Shown here: piece after piece, positions 33,908 through 42,905 of the stretch
How positions within the stretch are numbered: the first letter of the stretch is position 1
Layout: every line of letters begins with the position of its first letter
Source: Streptomyces narbonensis
GTDB taxonomy: Bacteria > Actinomycetota > Actinomycetes > Streptomycetales > Streptomycetaceae
Length of the DNA: 64,000 nucleotides
Direction of reading: 5' to 3'
Assembly (NCBI RefSeq): GCF_014649015.1
Contig: NZ_BMSF01000023.1
Coordinates: 1 to 64,000, forward strand
The notes under the pieces: model-generated
What the model saw: the letters and a program-made list of their open reading frames with translations, nothing else
The model's database searches: none
Told to the model about the DNA's origin: nothing
Position numbers and translations under genes: made by a program

Positions 33908-35320
33908 ATGGCAAACGACTGGGCCACTTTCGGAGCCGACCTCCACCTGGAGCTCCGCGGTCCGCGGCTGCGCGCCGGGCTCATGGACGCGCTCCGCGAG
34001 GCGGTCCGCAGCGGGCGCCTGGAGGCGGGCACCCGGCTGCCGTCCTCCCGGTCGCTCGCCGCCGACCTGGGCATGGCCCGCAACACCGTCGCCGACGCCT
34101 ATGCCGAGCTCGTCGCCGAGGGCTGGCTGACGGCCCGGCAGGGCTCGGGCACGCGCGTCGCCCGCAGGGCCGCGCCCCGCAGGACGGCGCCCTCGTCCCC
34201 GCAGTCCCGGCCCGCGGCTCCGGCGCGGCCCGGCGCGCCCGCCGCTCCGGCGCACGACCTGAAGGCCGGCACCCCCGACCTCGCCTCCTTCCCCCGCGCC
34301 GACTGGCTCAAGGCCTACCGGCGGGCGCTCACCGCCGCCCCGAACGAGGCCTTCGGCTACGGGGATCCGCGCGGCCGGATCGAACTGCGCACGGCGCTCG
34401 CCGAGTACCTCGCCCGCGCGCGGGGCGTGCACGTCCGGCCCGGACGGATCGTGATCTGCGCGGGGTTCGTGCACGGCCTGATGCTCGTCGGCGAGGTGCT
34501 GCGCGGCCGGGGAGTACGGGACGTGGCGGTCGAGTCGTACGGGCTCGACGTCCACGCCGGCCTCCTCACCAGGGCCGGCCTCGGGACCCCGGTCCTGCCC
34601 ATCGACGAACGCGGCACACGCGTCGAGGAGCTGACGGACCCCGGCGCCGTCCTCCTGACTCCGGCCCACCAGTTCCCGTTGGGCGGCGCCCTCCCGCCGG
34701 ACCGGCGGGCGGCCGTCGTCGACTGGGCCCGCGCCTCGGGAGGCCTCGTCCTGGAGGACGACTACGACGGCGAGTTCCGTTACGACCGGCAGCCGGTGGG
34801 CGCGCTCCAGGGCCTGGACCCCGAGCGGGTCGTCTACCTGGGGACCGCGAGCAAGTCCCTCGCGCCCGGGCTGCGGCTGGGGTGGATGGTGGTGCCGGAG
34901 GGGCTGGTGGGCGAGGTGGTCGCGGCGAAGGGGGCCGCGGACTGGGCGTCGAGCGCGCCGGACCAGCTGGCCTTCGCCGAGTTCCTGTCCTCGGGGGCGT
35001 ACGACCGGCACGTACGGGCCATGCGGCTGCGCTACCGGCGGCGCCGGGACCAGCTGGTGGAGGCGGTGGCCGCGCACTCGCCCGCGACGCGGGTCAGCGG
35101 CATCGCGGCCGGTCTCCACGCGGTGCTCGCCCTGCCACCCGGCACCGAACAGGACGTCCTGCGCGCCGCCGCCTGGCACGGGCTCGCGGTCCTGGGCCTG
35201 AACCGGTTCCGGCGACCCGGGGTGAGGGCGGACCTCGACGGCCTGGTGGTCGGATACGCCACGCCCCCGGACAGCGGCTGGCAGAGCGCACTCCGGACCC
35301 TGTGCAGGGTGCTGCCCTGA
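33908..35320 (+). CDS. MocR/PdxR-type GntR regulator with aminotransferase domain
   Basis: A 470-residue protein. Residues 15-85 form a GntR-type winged helix (GTRLPSSRSLAADLGMARNT). A linker leads to a fold-type I aminotransferase domain from about 120 with the PLP lysine in TASKSLAPGLRLGW and DDYDGEF upstream. MocR proteins bind PLP and control transcription rather than catalyse. TATGGT at 33894-33899 is a possible -10 placing transcription start at the ATG, giving a leaderless mRNA. The divergent AhpD-like gene is the likely target. Confidence 0.93.
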   Translation: MANDWATFGADLHLELRGPRLRAGLMDALREAVRSGRLEAGTRLPSSRSLAADLGMARNTVADAYAELVAEGWLTARQGSGTRVARRAAPRRTAPSSPQSRPAAPARPGAPAAPAHDLKAGTPDLASFPRADWLKAYRRALTAAPNEAFGYGDPRGRIELRTALAEYLARARGVHVRPGRIVICAGFVHGLMLVGEVLRGRGVRDVAVESYGLDVHAGLLTRAGLGTPVLPIDERGTRVEELTDPGAVLLTPAHQFPLGGALPPDRRAAVVDWARASGGLVLEDDYDGEFRYDRQPVGALQGLDPERVVYLGTASKSLAPGLRLGWMVVPEGLVGEVVAAKGAADWASSAPDQLAFAEFLSSGAYDRHVRAMRLRYRRRRDQLVEAVAAHSPATRVSGIAAGLHAVLALPPGTEQDVLRAAAWHGLAVLGLNRFRRPGVRADLDGLVVGYATPPDSGWQSALRTLCRVLP

Positions 35321-35340
35321 CCGACCGGCGGGCGGGGTGG

Positions 35341-35469
35341 AGAGGGCCGGAAAGGGCCGGGGAGGGCCGGGGAGGGCCGGGGAGGGCCGGGAAGGACCGG
35401 GAAGGACCGGGAAGGACCGGGGAGGGCCGGGAAGGACCGGGGAGGGCCAGGGAGGGCCGGGAAGGACCC
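35341..35469. repeat. 10-bp tandem repeat array (13 units)
   Basis: Thirteen near-identical decamers, GGAGGGCCGG and GAAGGACCGG variants, fill the space between the MocR gene and the convergent DMT gene. The two variants are interleaved. It is non-coding and has no spacer structure like a CRISPR array. Confidence 0.93.
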
Positions 35470-35493
35470 GGGCGGGGAGACCGCTCCGGCCCG

Positions 35494-36396
35494 TCAGGGC
35501 GTACGCGGGCCCCGTTCGGGGGCCGATGCCTGGTCCGTGTCCGTGTCCAGGGACTCGATGGGGGCGGCCGGCTCGTCCGGTGCCGGTGGTTCGCCGAAGC
35601 GGGCCAGGGTCAGGGAGCCCGCCACCGCGACCGCGAAGCCGAGGATCGCCAGCCACCCCAGGCCCTCCCTCGTGCTGTCCCCGAGCCAGACCACCCCGAC
35701 CACCGCCGGGCCGATCGTCTCGCCGAGCACCGCGCCCGCCGTCGCCGTCGTCACCGACCCTCGCTGGAGCGCCGAGGTCAGCAGCAGGAAGGCCGCCCCG
35801 CCGCCGACGAGCAGCGCGTACCAGACCGGATCGGCGAAGTCGATGCCGTCGATCAGCCGGACCGCCACCTCCACCACCCCGAAACCGAAGCCCGCCCCGA
35901 GGCCGAGGACGAGGGCGCGCGGCTTCTCCGGCAGCCGGCCACCGACCACCCCCAGCAGCAGCACCCCGAAGGAGACGCCGAGCAGCGCCCACTCCAGCGC
36001 CTCCGAACCGTCCTTGTGCCCCTCCCTCCCCGCGGCGAGCGCCAGCATCGCGAGCCCCGCGCAGACCACGGCCACGGCCGCCCACTCCACCCGGCTCAGC
36101 CGCACGTGCAGCAGCCGGGAGGCGATGACGGCCGTGACCGCGAGGCTCGCGGCGAGCGCCGCGCCCACGACGTAGATGGGCAGCGTCCGCAGCGCCACGA
36201 TCTGCAGGGCGAAGCCCAGCGCGTCCAGCCCCAGGCCGGCGATGTAGCGCCACTGGCGCAGCGCCCGCCAGAACAGGGCGACGTCGACGCCCCCGCCCGT
36301 CCCCGGCTGCGCGGCACGGGCCGCCATCGCCTCGAGGACAGAGGCCGCGCCGAAGCAGAAGGTCGAAGCAAGCGCACAAATCATCCCGAGAAGCAC
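35494..36396 (-). CDS. DMT-superfamily (EamA-like) membrane transporter
   Basis: A 300-residue integral membrane protein with about nine to ten hydrophobic helices in two similar halves, the usual length and layout of drug/metabolite transporters. It starts MLLGMICALASTFCFGAASV and contains VLGETIGPAVVGVVWLGDST in the second half. The C-terminal 30 residues are hydrophilic. The start is GTG 36396, with ATG 36384 possible; no clear ribosome site is seen. The substrate is unknown. Confidence 0.87.
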   Translation of the reverse strand: MLLGMICALASTFCFGAASVLEAMAARAAQPGTGGGVDVALFWRALRQWRYIAGLGLDALGFALQIVALRTLPIYVVGAALAASLAVTAVIASRLLHVRLSRVEWAAVAVVCAGLAMLALAAGREGHKDGSEALEWALLGVSFGVLLLGVVGGRLPEKPRALVLGLGAGFGFGVVEVAVRLIDGIDFADPVWYALLVGGGAAFLLLTSALQRGSVTTATAGAVLGETIGPAVVGVVWLGDSTREGLGWLAILGFAVAVAGSLTLARFGEPPAPDEPAAPIESLDTDTDQASAPERGPRTP

Positions 36397-36498
36397 GAAA
36401 CGACTCTAGGGCTTGAGGCCGGAAATCACCGGCCTACACTGTGCGGTCGCGACTGTCGTGCCCACGACGGTTACGACCGCGAAGGGGAGGCGACGGAC

Positions 36499-36798
36499 AT
36501 GCGGAGGCTGAGGTCGAGCACGGTGGTGCTCGGCGGGATGGGTGTGCTCGCGGCGACGATCACCGCGTGCGGCTCGGAACCGGACCAGCGGTGTGTGGAC
36601 CCGCTGACCCGCGAGGAGCTGCCCAGCTACCGCTGCGAGAGCGGCGGCGTCGACGACGACGACGAGAACGGCAGCACGACCCGGGGCTCGTACTACTACG
36701 GCGGCTCCGTCCGGAGCGGCAAGGTGAGCGGCGGCAGCTTCAGCAAGTCGGCCGTCGACACCGGCGGCTTCGGCTGCTCGGGCTCCGGCGGCGGCTGA
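36499..36798 (+). CDS. Small lipoprotein with Gly/Ser-rich tail (YgiB-like)
   Basis: A 99-residue protein with a lipoprotein signal and lipobox ITAC (Cys24). The mature part has one cysteine pair (RCVDPLTREELPSYRC), an acidic patch, and a tail of Gly, Ser and Tyr ending GFGCSGSGGG. GGGGAGG precedes ATG 36499. It lies 14 bp before the ATP-grasp gene. This pairing recalls E. coli YgiB (DUF1190 lipoprotein) with YgiC; the similarity in the tail is by eye only. Confidence 0.78.
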   Translation: MRRLRSSTVVLGGMGVLAATITACGSEPDQRCVDPLTREELPSYRCESGGVDDDDENGSTTRGSYYYGGSVRSGKVSGGSFSKSAVDTGGFGCSGSGGG

Positions 36799-36812
36799 GG
36801 AGGCCCCGGCAC

Positions 36813-37997
36813 ATGAAGCGGCACACCATCGAGCCACGCCCGGACTGGCAGCGGATCGTCGAGGAGCAGGGGGTCGTCTACCCCCTGACCCGCTACCCGG
36901 ACGGTTCGCTGCGTCCGTACTGGGACGAGAGCGCGTACTACTCCTTCACGCTGCCCGAGGTCGAGGCGCTGGAGGAGGTCGTCGAAGAGCTGCACGCGAT
37001 GTGTCTGGCCGCGGCCGAGCACATCGTCGAGCACGACCGCTTCGCCGAGCTCGGGATCACCGACCCGAAGCTCGCCTCGCTGGTCGCCGAGTCCTGGCGG
37101 CGGCGGGCCGAACTGCCCTCCCTCTACGGGCGGTTCGACCTGCGCTACGACGGTACGGGCCCGGCCAAGATGCTGGAGTACAACGCCGACACCCCCACCT
37201 CGCTGGTCGAGGCCGCGAGCCCGCAGTGGTTCTGGATGGAGGAGCGGTTCCCCGGCGCCGACCAGTGGAACTCGCTCCACGAGCGGCTCGTCGACGCCTG
37301 GAAGCGTCAGGCGCCGCTGCTGCCGCCGGGCCCCGTCCACTTCGTCCACTCGGACGGTGACGAGCTCGGCGAGGACCTCATGACGGTCGCGTACCTGCGC
37401 GAGACCGCCCAGCAGGCCGGGCTGGACACCGAGGCGCTCTCCGTCGAGCGGATCGGCTGGGACCGGCTCTCGCGCCGCTTCGTCGACGACCGGCTCCGCT
37501 TCCTCCGTGCCTGCTTCAAGCTCTACCCCTGGGAGTGGCTGACCACCGACCGCTTCGGGAAGCACGTCCTCGACACCCTCGACAACGGCGGCGGGACCGG
37601 TACCACCTGCTGGATCGAGCCGGCCTGGAAGATGCTCCTCTCCAACAAGGCGCTGCTCGCGATCCTGTGGGAGCTGAACCCCGGTCACCCGAACCTGCTC
37701 CCCGCCTACCTCGACGGTCCGCGCGAGCTCGCCTCGACCACGGGCTGGGTCGCCAAGCCGCTGCTCGGCCGCGAGGGCGCGGGCGTCACCCTGCACGAGG
37801 CCGGTACGGACCCGTTCGTCCGGGACGGGGAGGCCTGCTGCTACCAGGAGCTGGCCCCGCTGGCCGACTTCGACGGCAACCGGGTGGTGCTCGGCGCGTG
37901 GGTCGTCGAGAACGAGGCGGCGGGCCTCGGGATCCGGGAGTCGGCGGGCCTCGTCACCGACGAGTACGCCCGCTTCCTCCCGCACGTGATCCTCTGA
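36813..37997 (+). CDS. Glutathionylspermidine-synthase-like ATP-grasp ligase
   Basis: A 394-residue protein of the glutathionylspermidine synthase preATP-grasp/ATP-grasp family. Signature blocks are YPLTRYPDGSLRPYWDESAY, MLEYNADTPTSLVEA, KMLLSNKALLAILWEL and KPLLGREGAGV. Such enzymes join a carboxylate to an amine with ATP, but this branch (YgiC/YjfC-like) lacks the amidase half and its substrate is unknown. The co-transcribed lipoprotein upstream is an obvious candidate partner. Full family length. Confidence 0.93.
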   Translation: MKRHTIEPRPDWQRIVEEQGVVYPLTRYPDGSLRPYWDESAYYSFTLPEVEALEEVVEELHAMCLAAAEHIVEHDRFAELGITDPKLASLVAESWRRRAELPSLYGRFDLRYDGTGPAKMLEYNADTPTSLVEAASPQWFWMEERFPGADQWNSLHERLVDAWKRQAPLLPPGPVHFVHSDGDELGEDLMTVAYLRETAQQAGLDTEALSVERIGWDRLSRRFVDDRLRFLRACFKLYPWEWLTTDRFGKHVLDTLDNGGGTGTTCWIEPAWKMLLSNKALLAILWELNPGHPNLLPAYLDGPRELASTTGWVAKPLLGREGAGVTLHEAGTDPFVRDGEACCYQELAPLADFDGNRVVLGAWVVENEAAGLGIRESAGLVTDEYARFLPHVIL

Positions 37998-38011
37998 CGG
38001 TCCGGCGGGTC

Positions 38012-38707
38012 CTACTCGGGGACGTACTCCCTGAGCGGCGCGGGCGTCAGGCCGGCCGCCTCGGCCAGGTCCAGGGCCCGCTCCAGGTCCTGCTTCACCG
38101 TCTCGTTGAAGTGCAGCAGGATGATGTCGCCGGCCTTGAGCTGCGGGGTCGGCGGGGTCCAGGAGCCCCAGGTGGTGAGGTCGTGCGTCCAGGTCACGAC
38201 GGCCTTCGCCCCGCAGGCGCGCGCGGCGGTCCGGGTGGTCGCGTCGAACGTGCCGTACGGCGGGCGCAGCAGGCGCGGCCCGTCGCCGAACCGGGCGAGG
38301 TGCCGGTCGCGGGCCCCGCAGACCTCCGCCTGCTGGCCGGCGGCGTCGAGCGCGGTCAGGTCGGGGTGGCTGACGGTGTGGTTCTCGACGCGGGAGCGGC
38401 CCTGGTTCAGCAGGGTCTGGAAGTAGCCGGAGTCGTACGAGTAGGCGCCCGGCAGGAGGAAGAGCGAGGCGGGCACCCGGCGGTCGAGCAGCAGCTTCGC
38501 CGCCGCGGGGTCGTGGTACCAGCCGTCGTCGATGGTGACGAAGACGACGGGGTCGGTGGTCTCGACGTGGGAGACCACCGGGACGGGCTCGGGCCAGGCC
38601 GCCTCGGGGGCGGAGTGCGCGGGTCCCGTGGACGCGCCGAGGAGCGCGAGGGGGACGAGGGCGGCGAGCGCGGCACGCACGGCGTGACGCAGACGGAGTC
38701 TCGGCAT
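38012..38707 (-). CDS. Secreted polysaccharide deacetylase (CE4)
   Basis: A 231-residue exported protein with a signal peptide ending near PAHSA (residue 32). The NodB-homology domain has the CE4 motifs: TIDDG (catalytic and metal Asp), HTVSH (metal His pair), RPPYG, and the C-terminal DIILLHF. It would remove acetyl groups from cell-wall or exogenous polysaccharide. It is convergent with the ATP-grasp gene, with only 14 bp between stops. Confidence 0.94.
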   Translation of the reverse strand: MPRLRLRHAVRAALAALVPLALLGASTGPAHSAPEAAWPEPVPVVSHVETTDPVVFVTIDDGWYHDPAAAKLLLDRRVPASLFLLPGAYSYDSGYFQTLLNQGRSRVENHTVSHPDLTALDAAGQQAEVCGARDRHLARFGDGPRLLRPPYGTFDATTRTAARACGAKAVVTWTHDLTTWGSWTPPTPQLKAGDIILLHFNETVKQDLERALDLAEAAGLTPAPLREYVPE

Positions 38708-38841
38708 GGCGGCATCATTGGCCTAGACCAACTCCCGTGTCAATGGCCCCACTTGTCCGCACTGTCCTGAGGCCGGCCCTCCGCTTCGACGCCCGGCAAC
38801 CGGCATCGCCCGGTGCGGCATCCACGACTGAGCGCCGTGCG

Positions 38842-38875
38842 CGGTGGTCGCATCGCTTCGCCGATGCGACCACCG
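38842..38875 (-). terminator. rocD terminator hairpin
   Basis: A perfect 14-bp stem: CGGTGGTCGCATCG (38842-38855) with its complement 38862-38875 around a 6-nt loop, 32 bp beyond the rocD stop. Confidence 0.85.
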
Positions 38876-38907
38876 GCCGGTGCTCCCGCCCCGGGGGAGC
38901 CTGCCCG

Positions 38908-40113
38908 TCAGTCCGACAGCACCTCCCGCAGCTGCTCAAGGCCCCAGTCCAGGTCCTCCTTGGAGATGACCAGGGGCGGCGCGATCCGGATCGTCGACCC
39001 GTGCGTGTCCTTCACCAGGACCCCCCGCTCCATCAGCTTCTCCGAGATCTCCCGGCCCGTGCCCCGCGAGGGCACGATGTCCACGCCCGCCCACAGGCCG
39101 CGCCCGCGCACCGCCTCCACCGCACCGCCGCCCACGAGCAGCCTCAGCTCGGCGTGCAGGTGCTCGCCCAGCTCCGCCGCCCGCTCCTGGTACTCGCCCG
39201 TCCGCAGCATCGCGATCACCTCCAGGGCCACCGCGCAGGCCAGCGGATTCCCGCCGAACGTCGACCCGTGCTCACCCGGCTTGAACACCCCCAGCACCGC
39301 ACGGTCCGCGACCACCGCCGACACCGGCACGACCCCGCCGCCCAGCGCCTTCCCCAGGATGTACACGTCCGGCACGACGCCCTCGTGCTCGCACGCGAAG
39401 GTCTTCCCCGTCCGGCCCAGTCCCGACTGGATCTCGTCCGCCATGAACAGCACGTTCCGCCGGCGGGTCAGCTCCCGCACCCCCGGCAGATAGCCGGCCG
39501 GCGGCACCAGGACCCCCGCCTCGCCCTGGATCGGTTCGAGCAGCACCGCCACCGTGTTCTCGGTGACCGCCGTCTCCAGAGCGGTCAGGTCCCCGTACGG
39601 GACGATCTCGAACCCCGGCGTGTACGGGCCGAAGTGGTCCCGCGCCTCGTGGTCCGTGGAGAAGCTGACGATCGTCGTCGTCCGGCCGTGGAAGTTGTTC
39701 CCCGCGACCACGATCTTCGCGTGCCCGTCCGGCACGCCCTTCACCTCGTACCCCCACTTCCTGGCGGTCTTCACGGCCGTCTCGACCGCCTCCGCCCCCG
39801 TGTTCATCGGCAGCACCGCCTCCTTGCCGCACAAGGCCGCGAGCTGCCCGCAGAACTCGGCGAAGCGGTCGTGGTGGAAGGCGCGCGAGGTCAGCGTCAC
39901 CCGCTCCAGCTGCGCCTTCGCGGCCTCGATCAGCCGCCGGTTGCCGTGCCCGAAGTTGAGCGCCGAGTAGCCGGCGAGCATGTCGAGATAGCGGCGCCCC
40001 TCGACATCGGTCATCCACGCGCCGTCCGCCGAGGCGACCACGATCGGCAGGGGGTGGTAGTTGTGAGCGCTGTGCGCCTCCGCGGAAGCGATCGCGTCTT
40101 GCGTCCTCGACAC
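38908..40113 (-). CDS. rocD: Ornithine aminotransferase
   Basis: A 401-residue class III PLP aminotransferase converting ornithine and 2-oxoglutarate to glutamate semialdehyde and glutamate (arginine to proline). It starts MSRTQDAIASAEAHSAHNYH. Diagnostic parts are SAHNYHPLP, NTGAEAVETAVKTARKWGY, FMADEIQSGLGRTGK, and the PLP lysine in ILGKALGGG. GTG 40113 has GGAGA upstream. It is a single-gene unit followed by a strong hairpin. Confidence 0.96.
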   Translation of the reverse strand: MSRTQDAIASAEAHSAHNYHPLPIVVASADGAWMTDVEGRRYLDMLAGYSALNFGHGNRRLIEAAKAQLERVTLTSRAFHHDRFAEFCGQLAALCGKEAVLPMNTGAEAVETAVKTARKWGYEVKGVPDGHAKIVVAGNNFHGRTTTIVSFSTDHEARDHFGPYTPGFEIVPYGDLTALETAVTENTVAVLLEPIQGEAGVLVPPAGYLPGVRELTRRRNVLFMADEIQSGLGRTGKTFACEHEGVVPDVYILGKALGGGVVPVSAVVADRAVLGVFKPGEHGSTFGGNPLACAVALEVIAMLRTGEYQERAAELGEHLHAELRLLVGGGAVEAVRGRGLWAGVDIVPSRGTGREISEKLMERGVLVKDTHGSTIRIAPPLVISKEDLDWGLEQLREVLSD

Positions 40114-40284
40114 GGGGTCTCCGTTCGTCCTGCGGCCCGGGAGCTCAGGGGTTGTGGGCTCCCCTTCTTATCGTCGCTCGCGCGCCGGAGGCGGAAACCT
40201 CGACGACGGCGCGCCCACCACACCGGAAGCGCCTTCGGCACGGCCACCGCCACCCGGAGCGCCAGCCGGACCACCAGCCGGAGC

Positions 40285-41151
40285 TCAGCCGGCGGACTCC
40301 GCAGCCCTGCGCGCCTCCTCCCGGTCCGGTATGCCCTCCAGCCGGAAGGTGAGCGCGCCCCCGCCCCGCGTCCAGAGGAGGGTGGGGCCCGCCGTGCGGA
40401 CCTCATGGGTCCAGGTCCCTCCCGTCCCGTCCGTCATCGGGACGGCCAGCAGGTGCGGCGCCGCGAACCAGTAGCCCTGCGCCCCGTCCGGAAGATCCAC
40501 CCACTCCGGCTGCGTCCTGACCTCCTTCGCGAAGCCGATGTCCAGCCGGGCCGGGAACTCGTCCAGCCGGACCGTCCGCTCCCCGTCGCGCCAGCACAGA
40601 CTGATCACCGCCCGGCCCCGCTCGGCCGACCCCGTCACCGCGACCGCGTCCGGCGGTCCGAGCGCGCCCGGCACCACCGGCTCGAACCCGGCCCTGCGCC
40701 CGGCGTCCGCCAGGGGCACCGGGTCGGGACAGCCCGGCACCGCACCGCCCGGTGGCGCCGTGCGGCCCTCGGGGTCGTACCGCACGACCACCCCACCGAA
40801 GCCGAACCACTCCGCCACCGCCGCCCGCACCGGAGGGGTGAGCACCAGCACGATCAGCACCCCGGTCAGGCCGGCCGCCAGCACCCGCCGCTTCTCCCGC
40901 ACCCACGCCCGCACCCCCGACCACCGCCGCCGCCACGGCCCCGGCGGCTCCGGCACGGGCGTCGGCACGTGCTCGGCGAGGAGCTGTGCGAGCACCCGCT
41001 CCGCCATGGACCCGCCGTCCACCTCGGGCACCCGCAGCCGCCGCCCCAGCTCCCGCAACTCCTCCGGAAGCCGCTCGCCCGGCAGCCCCTCCTCCCGAAG
41101 CGACCGCTCCTCCCGACGCGACCGCTCCTCCGGCAGAGGCTCCTCAGCCAC
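40285..41151 (-). CDS. Membrane partner (anti-sigma-like) of the ECF sigma factor
   Basis: A 288-residue protein overlapping the sigma gene by 8 bp (GTGGCTGA; GGAG just upstream of GTG 41151). The N-terminal 90 residues are charged, with a repeated SLREE/RSRREE block and VDGGSMAERVLAQLLAEH. One membrane helix near 93-112 (RVLAAGLTGVLIVLVLTPPV) precedes an external domain with paired cysteines (PGCPDPVPLADAG; ISLCW). Position and topology fit an anti-sigma factor, but no zinc-binding HxxxCxxC motif is visible, so it may be a different kind of sigma partner. Confidence 0.82.
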   Translation of the reverse strand: MAEEPLPEERSRREERSLREEGLPGERLPEELRELGRRLRVPEVDGGSMAERVLAQLLAEHVPTPVPEPPGPWRRRWSGVRAWVREKRRVLAAGLTGVLIVLVLTPPVRAAVAEWFGFGGVVVRYDPEGRTAPPGGAVPGCPDPVPLADAGRRAGFEPVVPGALGPPDAVAVTGSAERGRAVISLCWRDGERTVRLDEFPARLDIGFAKEVRTQPEWVDLPDGAQGYWFAAPHLLAVPMTDGTGGTWTHEVRTAGPTLLWTRGGGALTFRLEGIPDREEARRAAESAG

Positions 41152-41740
41152 GCTCCTCACCTCCCTCCAGCACCAGTCCCAGCTTCTTCAGCGCCCGGCT
41201 CAGCCGGGACTTCACCGTCCCCCTCGGCCAGCCCAGCGCCGCCGCCGTCTCCGCCTCGTCCAGCTCCAGCAGATAGCGGTGGATCACCACCTGGCGATGG
41301 TCCTCGGCGAGACCGTCCAGGGCGTCGAGCAGCCGCCGGCTCCGCTCCCGCTCCTCCGCGGCGACCGCCGGGTCCGCCGACTCCGGTATCAGCGGCTCGC
41401 CCCCGAGCAGGTCCGCCTCCCGGTCCGCGACGGCCCGCTGCCGACCCGCCGAGCGCACTGTGTTCCTGGTCTCATTGACGACGATCCTCAGCAGCCACGG
41501 CCGGAACGCAGCGCCTTCCTTGAACCGCCCCAGCGAGCGGTACGCCTTGAAGAACGCCTGCTGCACCACGTCCTCGGCCTCCGGCCCGGCGCCGCACGCC
41601 ACGGCCGCCCTCAGCGCCACCGCCGTGTGCGCGCGGACCAGCTCCGCGTACGCCTCCGGCTCTCCGGCGCGCACCCGTGCGATCACCACGGCCTCGTCGT
41701 CGACCAGGCCCCCCTCCCGGGTCCCCTCCCGCGTCCTCAC
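41144..41740 (-). CDS. ECF-family RNA polymerase sigma factor
   Basis: A 198-residue ECF sigma factor. Region 2: VIARVRAGEPEAYAELVRAH, then EDVVQQAFFKAYRSLGRF. Region 4: GLAEDHRQVVIHRYLLELDEAETAAALGWPRGTVKSRLSRAL. Start taken at GTG 41740; TATCAA about seven bases upstream could be a -10 giving a leaderless transcript. It overlaps the membrane-protein gene downstream and is divergent from trpS. Confidence 0.92.
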   Translation of the reverse strand: MRTREGTREGGLVDDEAVVIARVRAGEPEAYAELVRAHTAVALRAAVACGAGPEAEDVVQQAFFKAYRSLGRFKEGAAFRPWLLRIVVNETRNTVRSAGRQRAVADREADLLGGEPLIPESADPAVAAEERERSRRLLDALDGLAEDHRQVVIHRYLLELDEAETAAALGWPRGTVKSRLSRALKKLGLVLEGGEERG

Positions 41741-41796
41741 ACTCTTGATACACCGGCAGTCGGGGATCGGTTCCCACACCTGAGAGAATGATGTGC

Positions 41797-42810
41797 ATGG
41801 CCTCTGATCGTCCTCGCGCGCTCTCCGGAATCCAGCCCACGGCGGGCTCCTTCCACCTCGGCAACTACCTCGGTGCGGTCCGTCAGTACGTCGCGCTGCA
41901 GGAGTCCCACGACGCCTTCTACATGGTCGTCGACCTGCACGCCATCACGGTCCCGCAGGACCCCGCCGAGCTGCGGGCGAACACCCGCCTCGCCGCCGCG
42001 CAGCTGCTCGCCGCCGGGCTCGACCCGGACCGCTGCACCCTCTTCATCCAGAGCCACGTCCCCGAGCACGCGCAGCTCGGCTGGGTCATGAACTGCCTCA
42101 CCGGCTTCGGCGAGGCCTCCCGCATGACGCAGTTCAAGGACAAGTCCGCGAAGCAGGGCGCCGACCGCGCCACCGTCGGCCTCTTCACGTACCCGATCCT
42201 CCAGGTCGCGGACATCCTGCTCTACCAGGCCAACGAGGTCCCGGTCGGCGAGGACCAGCGCCAGCACATCGAGCTGACCCGTGACCTCGCGGAGCGCTTC
42301 AACGGCCGCTTCGGCGACACCTTCACCGTCCCCAAGCCGTACATCGTCAAGGAGACCGGGAAGATCTACGACCTCCAGGACCCGACGATCAAGATGAGCA
42401 AGTCGGCGTCCACGCCGAAGGGCCTGATCAACCTCCTGGACGAGCCGAAGGTCACCGCGAAGAAGGTCAAGAGCGCGGTCACGGACACGGACACCGTGAT
42501 CCGCTTCGACCCGGAGCACAAGGCGGGCGTCTCCAACCTCCTCACCATCCTGTCCACGCTCTCCGGCACGAGCGTCGCCGACCTGGAGAAGAGCTACGAG
42601 GGCAAGATGTACGGCGCACTGAAGACGGACCTGGCCGAGGTCATGGTGGACTTCGTCACGCCGTTCCGGGCCCGCACCCAGGAATACCTGGACGACCCGG
42701 AGACGCTGGACTCGATCCTGGCCAAGGGCGCGGAGAAGGCCCGCGCGGTCGCGGCCGAGACGCTGGCGCAGACCTACGACCGGATGGGCTTCCTGCCCGC
42801 CAAGCACTGA
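41797..42810 (+). CDS. trpS: Tryptophanyl-tRNA synthetase
   Basis: A 337-residue class I aminoacyl-tRNA synthetase charging tRNA-Trp. GIQPTAGSFHLGNYLGAV contains the HIGH-type motif; IKMSKSAS is the KMSKS loop; VGEDQRQHIELTRDLAERFN is TrpRS-specific. Start taken at ATG 41797 (MASDRPRALSG); ATG 41788 and 41791 are in frame. Followed after 95 bp by a 2'-5' RNA ligase-like gene. Confidence 0.97.
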   Translation: MASDRPRALSGIQPTAGSFHLGNYLGAVRQYVALQESHDAFYMVVDLHAITVPQDPAELRANTRLAAAQLLAAGLDPDRCTLFIQSHVPEHAQLGWVMNCLTGFGEASRMTQFKDKSAKQGADRATVGLFTYPILQVADILLYQANEVPVGEDQRQHIELTRDLAERFNGRFGDTFTVPKPYIVKETGKIYDLQDPTIKMSKSASTPKGLINLLDEPKVTAKKVKSAVTDTDTVIRFDPEHKAGVSNLLTILSTLSGTSVADLEKSYEGKMYGALKTDLAEVMVDFVTPFRARTQEYLDDPETLDSILAKGAEKARAVAAETLAQTYDRMGFLPAKH

Positions 42811-42905
42811 GTCCCGGGACCCTGGCCACGAGGGTGGTGCAGGACGCACACTGGCGGCTGCACCACCACAAGCACACGACTCGACGGACGACGGAGGAGA
42901 ACGAC

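Noticed and set aside
35341..35469. CRISPR array
   Set aside because: Units are 10 bp, directly adjacent, without unique spacers, and no cas genes are present.
33838..36798. A 986-codon plus-strand frame over the MocR and DMT genes
   Set aside because: It covers two well-supported genes in another frame and strand plus a non-coding repeat array; its product is Arg/Pro/Gly-rich. Only its last 100 codons coincide with a real gene, the lipoprotein at 36499.
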